Below are positions 1 through 11,663 of a stretch of DNA of 64,000 nt, in pieces. The notes beneath the pieces are model-generated. The model was not told the origin of the DNA. It was given only the letters and a program-made list of their open reading frames with translations, and did no database searches. The DNA is from Neolentinus lepideus HHB14362 ss-1. Taxonomy: Eukaryota; Basidiomycota; Agaricomycetes; Gloeophyllales; Gloeophyllaceae. The DNA lies in assembly GCA_001632425.1 (NCBI GenBank), contig KV425611.1:114055-178054 (forward strand), in the 5' to 3' direction. Both the position numbers and the translations under genes were made by a program. Within the stretch, counting starts at the first letter, position 1. Each line of letters starts with the position of its first letter.

Positions 1-3000
1 GGCCGAAGTTGTGAACTTGAGGAAGGACGAGTTGTTGTATGATCAGGCGTTTAACATTATAAAGGTGCGCACCGTTGCACGTCAAGCGCCGTATGGAAGA
101 TATAAGTCCGGCAACAGGAGTTCCTTGATGCAGCCTCCAAGTAAGTGAAGAGATGACAATGATAAAATACTAGCCTAATGTGTCACAGACATACTGTTGA
201 AGAACTCCAGAGTTTCTCGAATACACGCACACCCTCGCCGCCATGGGTCCGCGTAGTCCGATTACTAGTTCCTATGTCTGTATGCGAGGAAGCCGCCGTC
301 TATCTCATTAAAGCCCTAGGCGGAGAGGATGTCGCCAAACGAGTCGTAGGTGGAACGAAGTGGTGGCAAGTTCGGGGTCTGAAAGGGTGCTTACTATTTC
401 GAATTTTAATGGAACCACGCTTACATGCTACCCAGAGTGAATTGCGAGTGGATCGTAGCCAAGAAAGACTGGGAGGAGGCCAAGAAGCGGTACAAGACAT
501 ATGAGAAGACGCATCAAGAGAAGGCTAATGGTACACCTAAAGAGTTTGGAACTGATGCGCCTATGAACGGAGCAGCGAGTGGTGATGGGGATGACGTCTA
601 TGATCCGGAGATGGATGCAATGCGTTGTATTCTGTGGTTTCATGGGGGTATGTATTACTTCATTTTTGCTCATTCGTGACTGGACTAACGTATACGTATC
701 AAAAGGTGGATATTACTTCGGCAGTGTAGATCAGGAAAGGTGTGACAGGTAGCTACCATTAAGCTGTCAATACTGACTCGGAACTATAGGTACAGCATAC
801 AGCGTTATGCCCGAAAGATCAATGGACGTATATTTGGTATGCTGCCAAAGCTGTGCTGCGTAGCTAAACTGCTGACTCGCGACGCAGCTGTGAACTACCG
901 TCTTGCCCCTCAGTATCCCTTCCCGTGCGCATTGCACGATGCTCTGGCAGCATGTAAGTAGCACCGGACGGATCATTTTCATCGTTATTAAACACCGTTT
1001 GTGTAATATAGACTTGTATCTGATTCAGCCTCCAGAAGGCGCAGCACACATGCCTGTTCCACCTGCCCATATTGTCATGGGTGGGGACTCTGCAGGTGGA
1101 GGCCTGACGCTCGCCCTACTGCAAGTCATTCGCGATTCGGGTCTGCCCATGCCTGCTGGAGCTGTGCTGGTGTCTCCTTGGTGTGATATGACACACTCAT
1201 TCCCAAGCATCCACACGAATACAGATACTGTATGTTTTTTGATTTGATTCACCTTGCAGCAGGTACTGATTGGACACCTGATAGGATGTTCTGCCCAAAT
1301 ATGGTCTGTCCTTCCACAAGCCTAGTACCTTGTGGCCACCACCTTCCGAAGAAGTCACGACTCGCGTGCATGAAACGCTTCGATCGAGAATACGATCTGT
1401 TGTTCGCCTCGATACCAATGGGAATGTGCGTGGAACGCGCAAGGATGATGTCGCGGACCCGAAGAACCTGCAGACACGTTCGCAGATGTCTGAAAACACT
1501 GTGGCGACGTATAATATCAAGGACAGCTCTGGTAAACCGGTTCATGTCGGTTCGACAACATCGCTGCCTATTCCTGGCGCGCCGGAAGGTCAGACGATCA
1601 AGATTGAGACGCACTCAGGAGAGACGATTACGATTGAGGAGCAAATACATCTATATACTACGAACAATCTACTACCGCATCCATTGGTTAGGTTAGTGTT
1701 ATAGTATGGCTTCGATGGGCTATTGATGTTTACATTTACTTTCCCCTCCAGTCCCGTTTTAGGCTATCTTGGCGGCCTTCCGCCCCTCTTTATTATAGCA
1801 AGCGACAAGGAAGTCCTGCGAGACGAAATAATATACGCGTGAGTTTGACTCGACCCTATCAACGTACCGGTATTTACCGTACATAGCGCTCATAAGGCCG
1901 CAAATCCAGAACGATATCCTATCAAGGAAGAGACAAGGCATCTATATCCAGTACTAGATGGCATAGAGAACTGTTATGGACCCACCAAAGTACATCTACA
2001 GGTTTATGATGGTGATAGCTGCGTCTTCATTTGCTACAAGGGTCACTAACGAAAAAGGCCTATTTATCAGATGCAGCACATACATTACCTACCCTATTCG
2101 CGTTCACGACACCTGCGAAATACTGCTATCGAGCTATTGCAGCCTTTTGCAAGTATGCTACAGGGATTCTTGGTGACGCTCCTGGTTCTCCAGATGCTCT
2201 AGAGGCTGTGTCATTCGCCTCCCAACAAGCACCTCCGCCTCGAATGGATGTCATAGAGTCCGGCGAATCCTATCGATTCACCAGAGCCGCGTCTCCGGAA
2301 CATATACCCACTAGTTCTCGACGACCGCATTCATCACATGGATCGCCCCGGGGTAGTAGATTCTCAGAGCAGGGGTCACAGTCAAGCAGACGTCCGACTA
2401 AGAGAAGATCATTGTCGGTCAAGATCGCCCGAGCGACAAGTGGGATGCGCCGAAGGTCTACCTATGGCGAGCAGCGTGTTAATGAAGATGGTACCGCCGT
2501 AGAGGTGCTCCAGTCAGCGCCGCCTGACCCAGGGAGGAAGAATGGGTCTGCTGATGTTGCTGGTCCCCGCTTTGGGGTCCGATCGACCTCAGATCGCAGT
2601 ACACGAACTGGGAATGTACGAATGGCAGGTGACCCCTCAATCTACCTTGACTCCGCGGTAAGTCTCATCGCAAAAGAAATAAGAAAAAGCATGACCAAGT
2701 CCACCATCAGTTTTCGTTTCAAGATAACATGATACGTGAGCGTGTATCCACACATGGCGCTATTCGACCGTTGGAGCCGGAGAGCGACCTACCCGCTTTG
2801 CAAGTCCCTGCCCAAGTCATCGGCAATATCAACGAGCTCGCGGTTCAGCGATACTTAGATGGTCTGCGGTACTTCGACGAAAAGTTCGGTCACACCAAGA
2901 AGAGTATTGCCAAGGTTCGGAAGCGTAATCTAGAGCGAGCGAAGAAAGATACCATACGAAACATCGCGCAGCTGCAGATGTACCTTAATCAAGACGAGGA

Positions 3001-3439
3001 CACTAGCGATTCCAAGGGTAAGGCAAAGAGCGAAAGCAAAAGCCAGGAGAGGAAGGGCGTCAAGGAAGGTCTTATGGCCGCGTCTGGCAGCTGGAGTTGG
3101 GCGTGGGCGTTGGATACAGACGAGCATCCTCCACCGAGCAGCATCGTGTCCCGACGGGATACGGAAGATGCGAGGCAGTTGGCGAAGATCGCCGACCAGA
3201 GTGTGCTGCCCGAAGAGAAATCACTGAGTGGCAATAATCTGTGGACGGTCATCGTCAACTTCTTGACGATAACTCCAGACAGGGATGCAGGTAAGGAGAA
3301 GGGAAAGGAGAAGGCTGAGGAAGGCGCTAGGGGTAGAGAAAGTGGAGAAGACGAGAAGCGGGGGAGATCTATATCAAAGTCTGCTTGGTCGAAATTTCGA
3401 ATAGCATGGAGCGGGCATAGACAGTCTGCATCTGAGTAG
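1..3439 (+). CDS. HSL-type alpha/beta hydrolase, 5' end outside the window
   Basis: Predicted serine ester hydrolase of the hormone-sensitive-lipase-like (alpha/beta hydrolase fold 3) family. The window opens inside an exon. After removal of short introns (for example 387-435, 648-705 and 2658-2710) the frame stays open to a stop at 3437-3439. The oxyanion-hole motif HGGG is rebuilt across the intron at 648-705, the nucleophile motif GGDSAGGG lies near 1078-1101, an Asp candidate sits in IIASDKEVLRDE near 1800-1830, and a catalytic His candidate is in DDAAHTLPT across the intron ending near 2070. About 90 extra residues sit between the SPWCDM segment and the Asp motif, and a basic, Ser/Lys/Glu-rich tail of more than 350 residues follows the catalytic domain. 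Substrate is unknown; sterol ester or acylglycerol would be guesses. The family call is firm, the exon limits approximate. Confidence 0.85.
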
Positions 3440-3809
3440 TTCCTGCAAGCTCATTCAGCATTCATTTATCTTCCCACTTGTAGGAATATCGTCGTGAGGA
3501 CTGCATGGTTGATCTTAGGTGATCTCTCGATTTACGATAGCCTGACAGCAAACATCCCTTCAATTACGGGGATGCCTGCCAGTGTGACGGCCATTTGCGT
3601 CAAAGCACATCGGCGGAAGGTGTCACTCATTTATATCGCCTAGTGGCGCGGACCGGTTGAAATTGATGCGTCCACAAAACCCGCGCCATTAGCGGAGCCT
3701 CCTCCCCGAGCCTCTCAATACCCGCCCAAGGCGATACATGGCCGCCGTCCCAGATGACGATCGACAAGAACGGCGGACCGCCCGGCCAGATGCTCATGGA
3801 GCCCCAAGA
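3440..3809. other. Convergent intergenic region
   Basis: Lies between the stop of the hydrolase on the plus strand and the stop of the kinase on the minus strand. I see only presumed 3' UTRs and no coding signal. Confidence 0.5.
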
Positions 3810-5194
3810 TTACATCTTTACGAGGTCGTGGGGCTTGGGCCATCTGGGTGTCCTGGGTGGAGTCGGCTTAGCATGCGATACTTCATGCTCTTGGCAATGT
3901 TCCAGATCCGTAAAGAATTCTTGACAGTGTGGCCATTGGCACAGATAGTAGGCATCTCTAGAACAAGTTCCATGCTTGTCTTGCTCAATCGGTTGAGATG
4001 ACAGTGCATCAGCGGCTTCATCCCAAATTCTCTTCGCTTGCTTCGGGCATGTTGTAGAGGCTGCCAGATCAAAGAAGAGACTCAGCATCTTCATATTAAG
4101 CCGTTCCTCAGGATTGCGGTGCCAGCAGAGACCGAGGATGCCCCACGTCTCGTGGTCAATCTCTGCGTAGTCGCGATGATTGGGTCGTCCTCCATTAATA
4201 ACGGTCAGGAGTACCGTTGCGTCTCCCCATTTATCGAGAAACGGTGGGCGTCCCGTTATGATCTGAATAAAGAACGGTAAATCGACGTCCGACGGGAGCT
4301 AATACGAGACATTCACGAACCTCAAGGACAGTCATAGCAAATGCCCAGATGTCACTAAACGTAGTCACTCGCGGTAGCTCTTCGGCTTTATCACACTCTA
4401 GCAGCTCCGGTGCCATCCACCGACAAGTACCGCCTACGGTCTGGGTTGTAAAACCCTTGACGTCAAGGATCCTGGATAGCCCAAAGTCGCACAGCGCGGC
4501 TCCACCTTCACTCATGAGAATGTTGACCTGTCGCGACACAGGTCATTTTCTGTGAGAACAAGGTCATGTAAATGTACAAATAAGACGCACTCCTTTGATA
4601 TCCCCATGCACGATGCCGTTACGATGTAGGTAGGATAGACCTGCAGCAACCTGTGAAATCTGGGGATGGTTTGTTTAGCTCAGCTAACACCAGTTATGCA
4701 TACGACATATTACTTGCCAGTTTGAAACGGTCACAAATCGGCACGGGTATCCTCTTAAGATACTCGACAATATCTCCGTCCTTGTAGAACAGGCAGACAG
4801 GTGCAGGAATCTCAGCTCTACCAAATCCATACGTGACACCCAAGAATGGAACAATGTTAGGATGTCTTTTCAGCGCAGATAAGATCGAGATTTCACGCAA
4901 GATCCTCTAATTCCGAGGTTAGTATTGAACAATTAACAGATGTACATATTAACAATATACATACCCTCTTCATCTTACATAACTGCTCGGGGCTGTTCCA
5001 CGACGTCCTGACTGCCTTGACTACGACCTGTTCAAAATGATACGTCGGATCAAATTGCTATAATCGGATAGAGGATCACTCACAACTTGCCCAGATTCAT
5101 CAAAGGCCTGCCATAGGTCGCAGTGTAGACCACACGCAAAGTGATATCGGGACACTGGTACAAGTTTCCCTGTCAAGTTCGCCGGGGACGCCAT
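3810..5194 (-). CDS. TKL-type protein kinase with C-terminal C2H2 zinc finger
   Basis: Serine/threonine kinase of the tyrosine-kinase-like group that is expanded in mushrooms. Spliced exons give the Lys of strand 3 in VVVKAV, the catalytic loop HGDIKGVN, the DFG motif in LCDFGLSRIL and RWMAPELLE (APE). The usual glycine-rich loop is degenerate: the segment FACGLHCDLWQAF replaces GxGxxG. The last intron (4263-4320) leads into IITGRPPFLDKWG and then, without a break, a 150-residue tail. That tail holds a C-x4-C-x12-H-x3-H finger (YYLCQWPHCQEFF...EHEVSH) near 3870-3935. The chosen start is MASPANLTGKL at 5194. An open frame at 5100-5408 in another frame may be an upstream exon, so the N-terminus is unresolved. 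Kinase identity is secure; the finger is seen in the sequence and its function is inferred. Confidence 0.8.
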
Positions 5195-6635
5195 GAGTTG
5201 TGAGGTAGACGAGGTTTATGTACAGCCTTGCTCTGCTTCCGGTTTCGCCGGCCCTTTGAAGTAGCGCTGCGTGAGAAGTCGGTTCGAGGAAGACTTTAAA
5301 TTCCTTGTAGTCTAAAGGGGAGATCGAATCGAATGAGTGACGAGACTGGAAGATCTGTGAGGCCTGTGAATTGAATATCAAGACCCTAAGATTCCAGGCC
5401 AAATCCATTACACTGAATTCATTTATTCGCAGCCTTAATGTTAATTCATCTAAGTAGGTTTACTGGCCTGCTGAGACATAGGGCAATCGAGGGTGTGGGC
5501 GACCCGGCATAATTGGCTTCGTGGTATGATATAGATACGAGGCTCTTAATTGCTGTTCATCGAGTCTTTCGACAACTGATTCCCGAACCTCTATAAAGCA
5601 ACCGGCGAAATATATATCATTAATGATAAGAAAATTGACTACATAGGCGTACCAGTCGAGCAGAGGGCTAGGTCCTCACGCTGCTAGACAGTTACATTTC
5701 CACCATGTGTAAGGACAACCCGTACAGACCAGAGTAATTTATGCATTCACGCAGCTGGTCACCGTTCTGACACTTGACGGGCGCCTCTATCCTTGCGACC
5801 AGTGCGACTCCAACTCTATAAACATGCTTGAGTCCCATGTTCAAGTAAGATGGTGTCCCGTTCAAGCCGAGTAGAAGTAGTACCCATGAATTGGGTTTCG
5901 GTTCGCACTTGGCTCCCTTCACGGTGAATATCTCGAGTTTCCCAGTAGTTGTAGAGAGTCCCAGAAAGTGCAGGCGTTGTCGAGCGGCCCGAATATTGGG
6001 AAATTAAAACCGGAAGTCAAAGACGCGTTGTGGCCACGCCACAGTCGCGTAGCGTTCATGCCGGCGTATTCCGAACGTGTGGAACGTGGAACAGTGAACT
6101 CCCGTCAAGGCTTGTCCACCCTGGCACTGCTAAGTACATATAAACACTACCTCCTACTGGACCGAGTCTCAGCAAATTGTGCTGCTCGACTCTACATGAC
6201 GATGTTCAAGGCTCTGAGACGTACCTCGACCCGCAACTATGCAGCTTTCTACCATCGAATATGTCATGGATAACTTAACTGTGAATGCTTATTATTACGT
6301 TCCATGTTGTTCATGAGCGTACTCAGTCCTGTGGGACCCTCTCCTTGCGTGTCGCAAACACTTTGACGCGGGTGCCTTCTTATCTTTTCCCGCGCATAGT
6401 CCATCAGTCAACACGTCACCGCTACGTACGCACTGCAAGCTTGGTACCTATTTTACACGTCCAAAAGAAAGAAAGTAATCGATTTCGTACCACCAAACTG
6501 CTTCATCGTCGAGAGATAGAGCTTTGCCTCCTTGTTCTCCCATCTAGTACCTAGGAATATGCACTGGTTGAGAGGCGCCTCCGGCCATACGCTTCTGTAG
6601 AATGCATCAACAACTCACGGCAACCACAGAAAATC
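5195..6635. other. Region without a convincing gene
   Basis: About 1.4 kb between two minus-strand genes. It should hold the kinase promoter and possibly an upstream kinase exon (5195-5408). A 76-codon frame at 5692-5922 on the minus strand has protein-like composition but no recognisable domain and no confident exon partners, so I do not call it. Confidence 0.4.
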
Positions 6636-7682
6636 TTATGTCCGTTGTTTTCTCACCATCTGATACATCACTCCGATGTGCCTCATAAACGCGTTTAGGT
6701 TGAAATCCCTTGCGTCGGCCGCTGGGGAACTCTCAAGTTGATAGTCTCTAAGGAGCATCCTGATCGTCTCGTCTGATTGATAGTTCCCGTCAAGTACACT
6801 GATGAAATCATCGCGAGGCTACGCACCGTCAAGCGCGAACAAGGTCTCGAGGTCCTTCGGGAAGTTCGGGCTAGCATCGTCGCCGTTGGGCTTGTATAGC
6901 GGTTCTAGCTGGGCTTCCCCATCTCTTCGCCGAAGTGAGTTCGACCGGCGGCTCTCGCTGGATTGCAAAATAATGAGGTGATTAGAGGCTACATGCCTGG
7001 ATGACGAGCACTCACGAATTGAACAATTCTTTCTGGGCGTCCTCAATCTTCTTGCGATACTCTTCGAGGTCAATTTGGAGAGCCTCCGACGTGTGCTCCT
7101 TGAGACTCTCGGCCACTTGCTGCTTCACCTGCGCGTCGATTGTTTTGGCGATTTGCTCCTCGACTTCACTCAACAAACCATGCGTTAAATCTGCACTCCT
7201 TACACCGGAGATGGATCTTACTTTCTTTGGTCAAATGCTCAATCATGGGTGCGCTCAGCACTTCCTCAAGGAGTGCTTCGGGTAATGAGTCAGCGCCTGC
7301 CAATGTGGCAGAGAGTGAGTTGCTGTACCTCTGATACCCTCGACCGCCTTGTCGTCCGCCTCGTCTTCTTTCGTCATCCTTTTTCGGAACCTGTCATAAT
7401 GTCATAAGCGTCCATGGAAAAATGTGGGTGTTGTTACTGTTGTAGCTGCTCGGCCACAGCCCCTTCGGTGCTCCCCGCTCCACCCGATTGCTCTGCAAGC
7501 CGAGCAAGGGAATCTTGGTATTCCTATCAAACAAGATAGTAAAGTCGGAATCACCGTTCGATATCGCAACCTACCTTAACCTTTTGGATGTCTTTCTGGA
7601 TGTTCGCAACAGCCGCGTTCATTTTTTCTGCCCCAGGAGGGGGTGTGGGAGCATACTTGATGGCATCCTTCGAGGTAGACAT
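6636..7682 (-). CDS. Uncharacterised coiled-coil protein
   Basis: A multi-exon gene of roughly 230 residues. The start at 7682 gives MSTSKDAIKYAPTPPGAEKM. Introns remove the stretches between VQKDIQKVK-like and EYQDSLARLAEQ segments, then between AVAEQLQQ and FRKRMTKEDEADD, and so on. The last exon reads ETIRMLLRDYQLESS and stops at 6636-6638. The middle third is charged and heptad-like (SEVEEQIAKTIDAQVKQQ, then LEEYRKKIEDAQKEL), predicting a coiled coil. There is no signal peptide or membrane segment. Phase-consistent splicing across at least five introns supports a real gene. I do not recognise the family and assign no function. Its start faces a possible plus-strand gene only 49 bp away. 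Confidence 0.65.
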
Positions 7683-7731
7683 CGCTGTATAATTCGAAGT
7701 TAAGCTGCGACACTACAAAGCCTATGTCGAA

Positions 7732-8069
7732 ATGTACAGCGATGTCACTGCAAGACTTCGCAGTAGAGGTGAAGAGGCAGTCGATAAGGTCAATCGATTA
7801 TGTATGGACCCACGCGCCCAAACAGCGTGTACGGGCAGTGCTTGGTTTCTAGAAGTCCATATAGGCATTAGCTAACAAGTATAGCAGTCGTACCCTACAG
7901 GCTTGGACCAATTGCCGAGATTACAGCAAGATTAGGCTGTCCATTAGCCCTTGTCGACATTGTCGATGTTGGCAATGTCGAGGTAGCCGCGCCTGCAGGC
8001 CGGATGATGCCGGACGAGCAGACCCTTGTGCCCGATATGGAAATACTGTCCAAATTGGGAAGGTCTTGA
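7732..8069 (+). CDS. Possible short gene, unknown function
   Basis: Two segments join with perfect phase if the intron runs from just after the TG of ...TACTGSAW to the acceptor CTACAG near 7901. The first segment begins MYSDVTARLRSRGEEAVDKV; the second contains LGPIAEITARLGCPLALVD and VPDMEILSKLGRS before a TGA. The product would be about 95 residues with normal-looking amino-acid use. No domain is recognised, and the ATG lies only 49 bp from the divergent start at 7682, so the first exon may lie elsewhere or the reading may be chance. Confidence 0.35.
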
Positions 8070-8448
8070 AGGTGAATTCGTATACGACTCATCTATTCAT
8101 CGCCCGTACAAAATACAAAGTCCAATGATCTCGTGAATTCGGTGACCCAGAATCAGCACCTACTGTCATGCCTCGTGCATTTTTGGCCCTCATTTAGGGC
8201 TCTCCTTTGCTCTTAGATCAGGCAACGGCGCCTCCAGATCATCTGAGATGCGAATCTGCCGTCTAGTAGACTTGTATGTATCTTTGCTTGTTCCCAAAGC
8301 CAGTATGCGGAGCTTTGGGGTTATAAAAACCTTCGCCAGATCTTGGAGAAAGTGCGCGAAGCCCCCCTCTCTTCGTACTTCTGTACTTTGCAGCCTTTAG
8401 CGACTTCAGGCCATCCTGGCCCACCACTCCTTTAATTATTCTTCGAAT
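8070..8448 (+). other. Upstream region of the GPI-protein gene
   Basis: About 380 bp with no supported coding sequence; it contains a TATA-like element and presumably the promoter and 5' UTR of the following gene. Confidence 0.4.
8322..8328 (+). promoter_or_regulatory. TATA-like element
   Basis: TATAAAA located 121 bp upstream of the ATG at 8449, a plausible core promoter position for a fungal gene with a 5' UTR near 90 nt. Confidence 0.4.
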
Positions 8449-9027
8449 ATGCGTATTCACCTTTACTTGCCACTTATGCTCGTTATCATGGCCGGAGGTG
8501 AGTAGTTTCATTCAGACAAAGGTCGGGTGCACGTCATCTCATTCTTCCCTGCGTTTTCTAGCATGCCTTCAAGCTCAGGCCATGATGATCCTGCGCAAGG
8601 AGAGCGCTCCGATGCGGTGGGATAGAAGATGGTGTCTGTGGGGTTGTAGATATATCAGCGTTGTGAGTTACTCTTCTGTGCCACATGTTACCAGTACTCA
8701 CTATAGCTCCGATAGACTGCACCACTTCCATCTGCCACATCCGCCTCTGAACTCGGCGGCGAGGCCATACTGTCTGTCGTCGACACCGAGCCCTCTATCA
8801 CATTCGAACCCACCGTCTCGAGTGCCACACTTGCTAGTCTTGCCACATCCCCCCCTGCCTCTGCCGCCGTAGCTGCAGAGGTCACCTCATCCGATTTCTC
8901 ATCTGCCCTTCCGACGTCTTCCGCCGTACCAACCACGCAGAGCAGCAGTGGCTCTCCAAAGCTCTCTTCCTGTGTTCCATACCTCGCCGCGCTGAGCGTG
9001 CTCGCCACGACCATTCTTTACATCTAA
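8449..9027 (+). CDS. Small secreted, probably GPI-anchored Ser/Thr-rich protein
   Basis: Three exons. Exon 1 (8449-8497) encodes a signal-like N-terminus, MRIHLYLPLMLVIMAG, continued in exon 2 as ACLQAQA. Exon 2 holds a basic, Trp/Cys-containing stretch (MRWDRRWCLWGCRYIS). Exon 3 starts after an acceptor near 8714 and encodes a Ser/Thr/Ala-rich region (TSSDFSSALPTSSAVPTTQS). It ends in a hydrophobic tail, CVPYLAALSVLATTILYI, immediately before the stop. Signal peptide plus hydrophobic C-terminus is the standard arrangement for a GPI-anchored wall or surface protein. Length is about 155 residues. Function is unknown; both splice junctions keep the frame. Confidence 0.6.
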
Positions 9028-9372
9028 TTGTCACACCCCCCTCCACGTATCGAGTGATAACTATGTATCCTGCTATCCTGCTATCGTTATTGCTGTCCTT
9101 ATATTGCGTTTCGTTGGTAACTTTACTCTTTTACTAGTTGCATAGACGGCGGACATGGCACATATAAACCCTGGACTCCTAGAAGCACTAGTTTTTGTTT
9201 ATAGGCTACTTTCACGGATTGGATTCGGATCGGACGGAGGAATGCAGCGGGATTTGTATTTTTACTAGCCAGTACAAGAGCCTTGTAGATTCAATGATCT
9301 TGTGTATAATAGAATGGAACACACTTCACATGCTCCACATGATTGTTGCGAGAGGCGCCTCCAAGTAGATCA

Positions 9373-10339
9373 CTAGATAACAGCTCTCCCTGCCCTGGTG
9401 GCCTTTGCGGTCTCACTCTGAGATTCGTCTCGCAGGTAACGACCATATATCGGTTCGTAATGTTCCTTGTCCTGCAGTCGTCAACGGCCAGCCGCCACTC
9501 ACCTACTAGCACTCGGGAATTAAGGAAATCAGGCTCACACTGCAGGTCCGCGTCACACTATCCCTCTTTTCCAGAGCTTCCGCATACTCCTTCCACCCAG
9601 ACCCTACCTCCTCCCTCTTATATCCTCTATGCTCCTCGATAATATAATCCCTCACGACGAACGGCGCAATCGCCACATCCACCAGAGAGAACTCCTGTCC
9701 CAGAAAATACGGCCCCTTCACCTCGTCTGCCAATTTCCTCAGAGCCGTATAGTACGCCCGCAGTTCCTCCTCCTGCTTGCCCTTATCTTGCGCCTGCACG
9801 GTCTTGAAGAACGCGGGCAAGACCTGCTTGCTGACATGGTCCAGCCACAGCCGGACGCGCGCGCGCTCGTACGGGTCCGCGGGGAGGAGGCGCGGGGTGT
9901 GGCTCGGGTACGCGTCTTCGAGGAATTCCAAAAGCACCAAGGACTCCACGAGCGGCTTGCCTTTGTACTCGACAGTGGGCGTTAGGCCCTTGGGATTTAT
10001 TCCTATATCCGGCCTGTCGTTAGTACCTATTACTGCACAGGCACCCGGCACCTACGCAAGAACGCTTCCTCCTTCTTGTATGGGTTTACCTCTTTGTATT
10101 GATACGGTATTCCCCTTTCTTCCAGAGCAATCCACACCCGCTGGGATGCCGGACAGAACTGTAAAGTATGAACATGCGAGACATCAATGAATGTCTAAAA
10201 ATACATCCGAGAGACCAATTGCAGCGGTACCTACCCAGCCTGTCCAGAAGACGAGATCCTGGGGATCTTGATGCGTCGCTGCTGTCACTGCAGCGGGGCC
10301 GGTGGCGTATGGGTAGATCTGTGCGTCGGGAACACTCAT
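9373..10339 (-). CDS. Omega-like glutathione S-transferase (copy 1)
   Basis: Cytosolic GST of the omega-like type, conjugating or reducing substrates with glutathione in detoxification. The start at 10339 gives MSVPDAQIYPYATGPAA. The next exon has the thioredoxin-fold active site FCPASQRVWIALEERGIPY, whose Cys is the omega-class catalytic residue. NPKGLTPTVEYKGKPLVES is the cis-Pro and glutathione-binding region, and DVAIAPFVVRDYI belongs to the helical C-terminal domain. The final exon reads DKEHYEPIYGRYLRDESQS and stops at 9373-9375. Length is about 255 residues, normal for the family. It lies directly downstream of a similar gene on the same strand (10705-11663), clearly a tandem duplication. 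The active-site neighbourhood differs from its partner (CPAS here, CPFV there), which may alter substrate range. Confidence 0.88.
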
Positions 10340-10704
10340 GATCTCAGTCTAAAGGTTCGGGCGATGCTGAGAGTACAAGGTAGAAAAGAACATACACGAC
10401 GAACAGCTTAATCAGCTTACCTCTGCAAAAGATGAAGATACTGATGGTAAGCAGATCGGTGATAGGGTGGTTCGCAGCAGCGCGGTTTGTGTTTTCCCAT
10501 GGCTAGCGATACCTGATGAAGGGGAATTTGTAGTGAACGGCGACTTCGGGATGGAATGTTTCCATGTTCCTCTGACAGTCTGGAAGGAATACCGCACGCC
10601 CCTTGGCTCCGAAGTGTCACAAGTAAAAATACATTCCTTTCATCTTGCTGTTACAGGTTCCAATATACATGTTCCCAAGTCTGCAACACGTATGTCGAGT
10701 TTAT

Positions 10705-11663
10705 TTACGGAATGACAGTGCCTGCTCTCGTAGCCTTGGCAGCCTCGCTCTGAGCCTCGTCGCGAAGGTAGCGACCGTAGATCTCCTCGTAGTGCACCTT
10801 ATCCTAGATTTGCAAGCGCAGTCAGTCAAGCATTTGGACTCTAGGGAGGCGCTGTACTCACACTGCTGGTCCTCACAACACTGTCGCGCGTCTCTAACTT
10901 CTCCGCCCACTCCTTCCACCCACTACCCACGTCCTCCCTCTTGTAGCCTCTGTGTTCAGCCAGGACGTAGTCACGGACCGCCCATGGCGCGATGGCAACG
11001 TCGACCAAGCTGAATTGCTCTCCGAGGAAGTACGGGCCCTTAACTTTCTCCGCCAGCTGTCTCAGGGCTTTGTACATGTCCTGCAGATCAGCTTCTTGCG
11101 TGTCCTTCTCCTGCGCTTGCAAGGCGCGGAAAAATGCCGGGATGAGCGCCTTGCTGATGTGGTCGATTTGCAGACGCACAATGGCGCGTTCGTACGGGTC
11201 AGCGGGGAGGAGGTGCGGTTGGTGCTCGGGGTAAGCCTCCTCGAGGAATTCGCAGATGACCAGCGACTCGTAGAGGGCTTTACCCTTGTATTCAAGCGCT
11301 GGTACCAGCCCTTTAGGGTTGATATCTGGCAGTTGGCAACAACTCAGTCAGTTACGCAGTCCGCTTGTAATGCAACTGAGACCGACCGAGGAAATGCTTC
11401 TCCTTCTTGTACGGGTTTACTTCTTTGTATTGGTACGGAATCCCCTTTTCTTCCAATGCCACCCAGCTACGCTGGACGAACGGACAGAACTGCCGAGATC
11501 ATAAAAAGACATAGGTCAGTTCCAAAGCATATACCACAGTGGGTGCTATTCAATGAACCCATCCTGCGTAGAATATTAAGTCCTGTGGCTGCTCATGTTG
11601 CGCCACTGTCTTCTCTGCTGCTCCTGTAGCATGGGGGTGAATGTGCTCGTCGGGAAGTCCCAT
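10705..11663 (-). CDS. Omega-like glutathione S-transferase (copy 2)
   Basis: Paralogue of the neighbouring GST with the same exon pattern. The start at 11663 gives MGLPDEHIHPHATGAAEKT. Later exons hold the active-site motif FCPFVQRSWVALEEKGIPY, the glutathione-site segment INPKGLVPALEYKGKALYES, and a C-terminal domain with FSLVDVAIAPWAVRDYVLAE. The last exon reads DKVHYEEIYGRYLRDEAQS and stops at 10705-10707. Upstream the same frame stays open to an in-frame ATG at 11762. This adds about 33 residues rich in Arg, Thr and Ser and without acidic residues (MNTRLTGRFIGAVIGRSKTY...), which resembles a mitochondrial presequence. The family call is firm; start choice is open, and two isoforms are possible. 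Confidence 0.88.

Noticed and set aside
5692..5922. 76-codon minus-strand frame with protein-like composition
   Set aside because: No start/splice context, no domain and no neighbouring exon in phase; kept only as a note.
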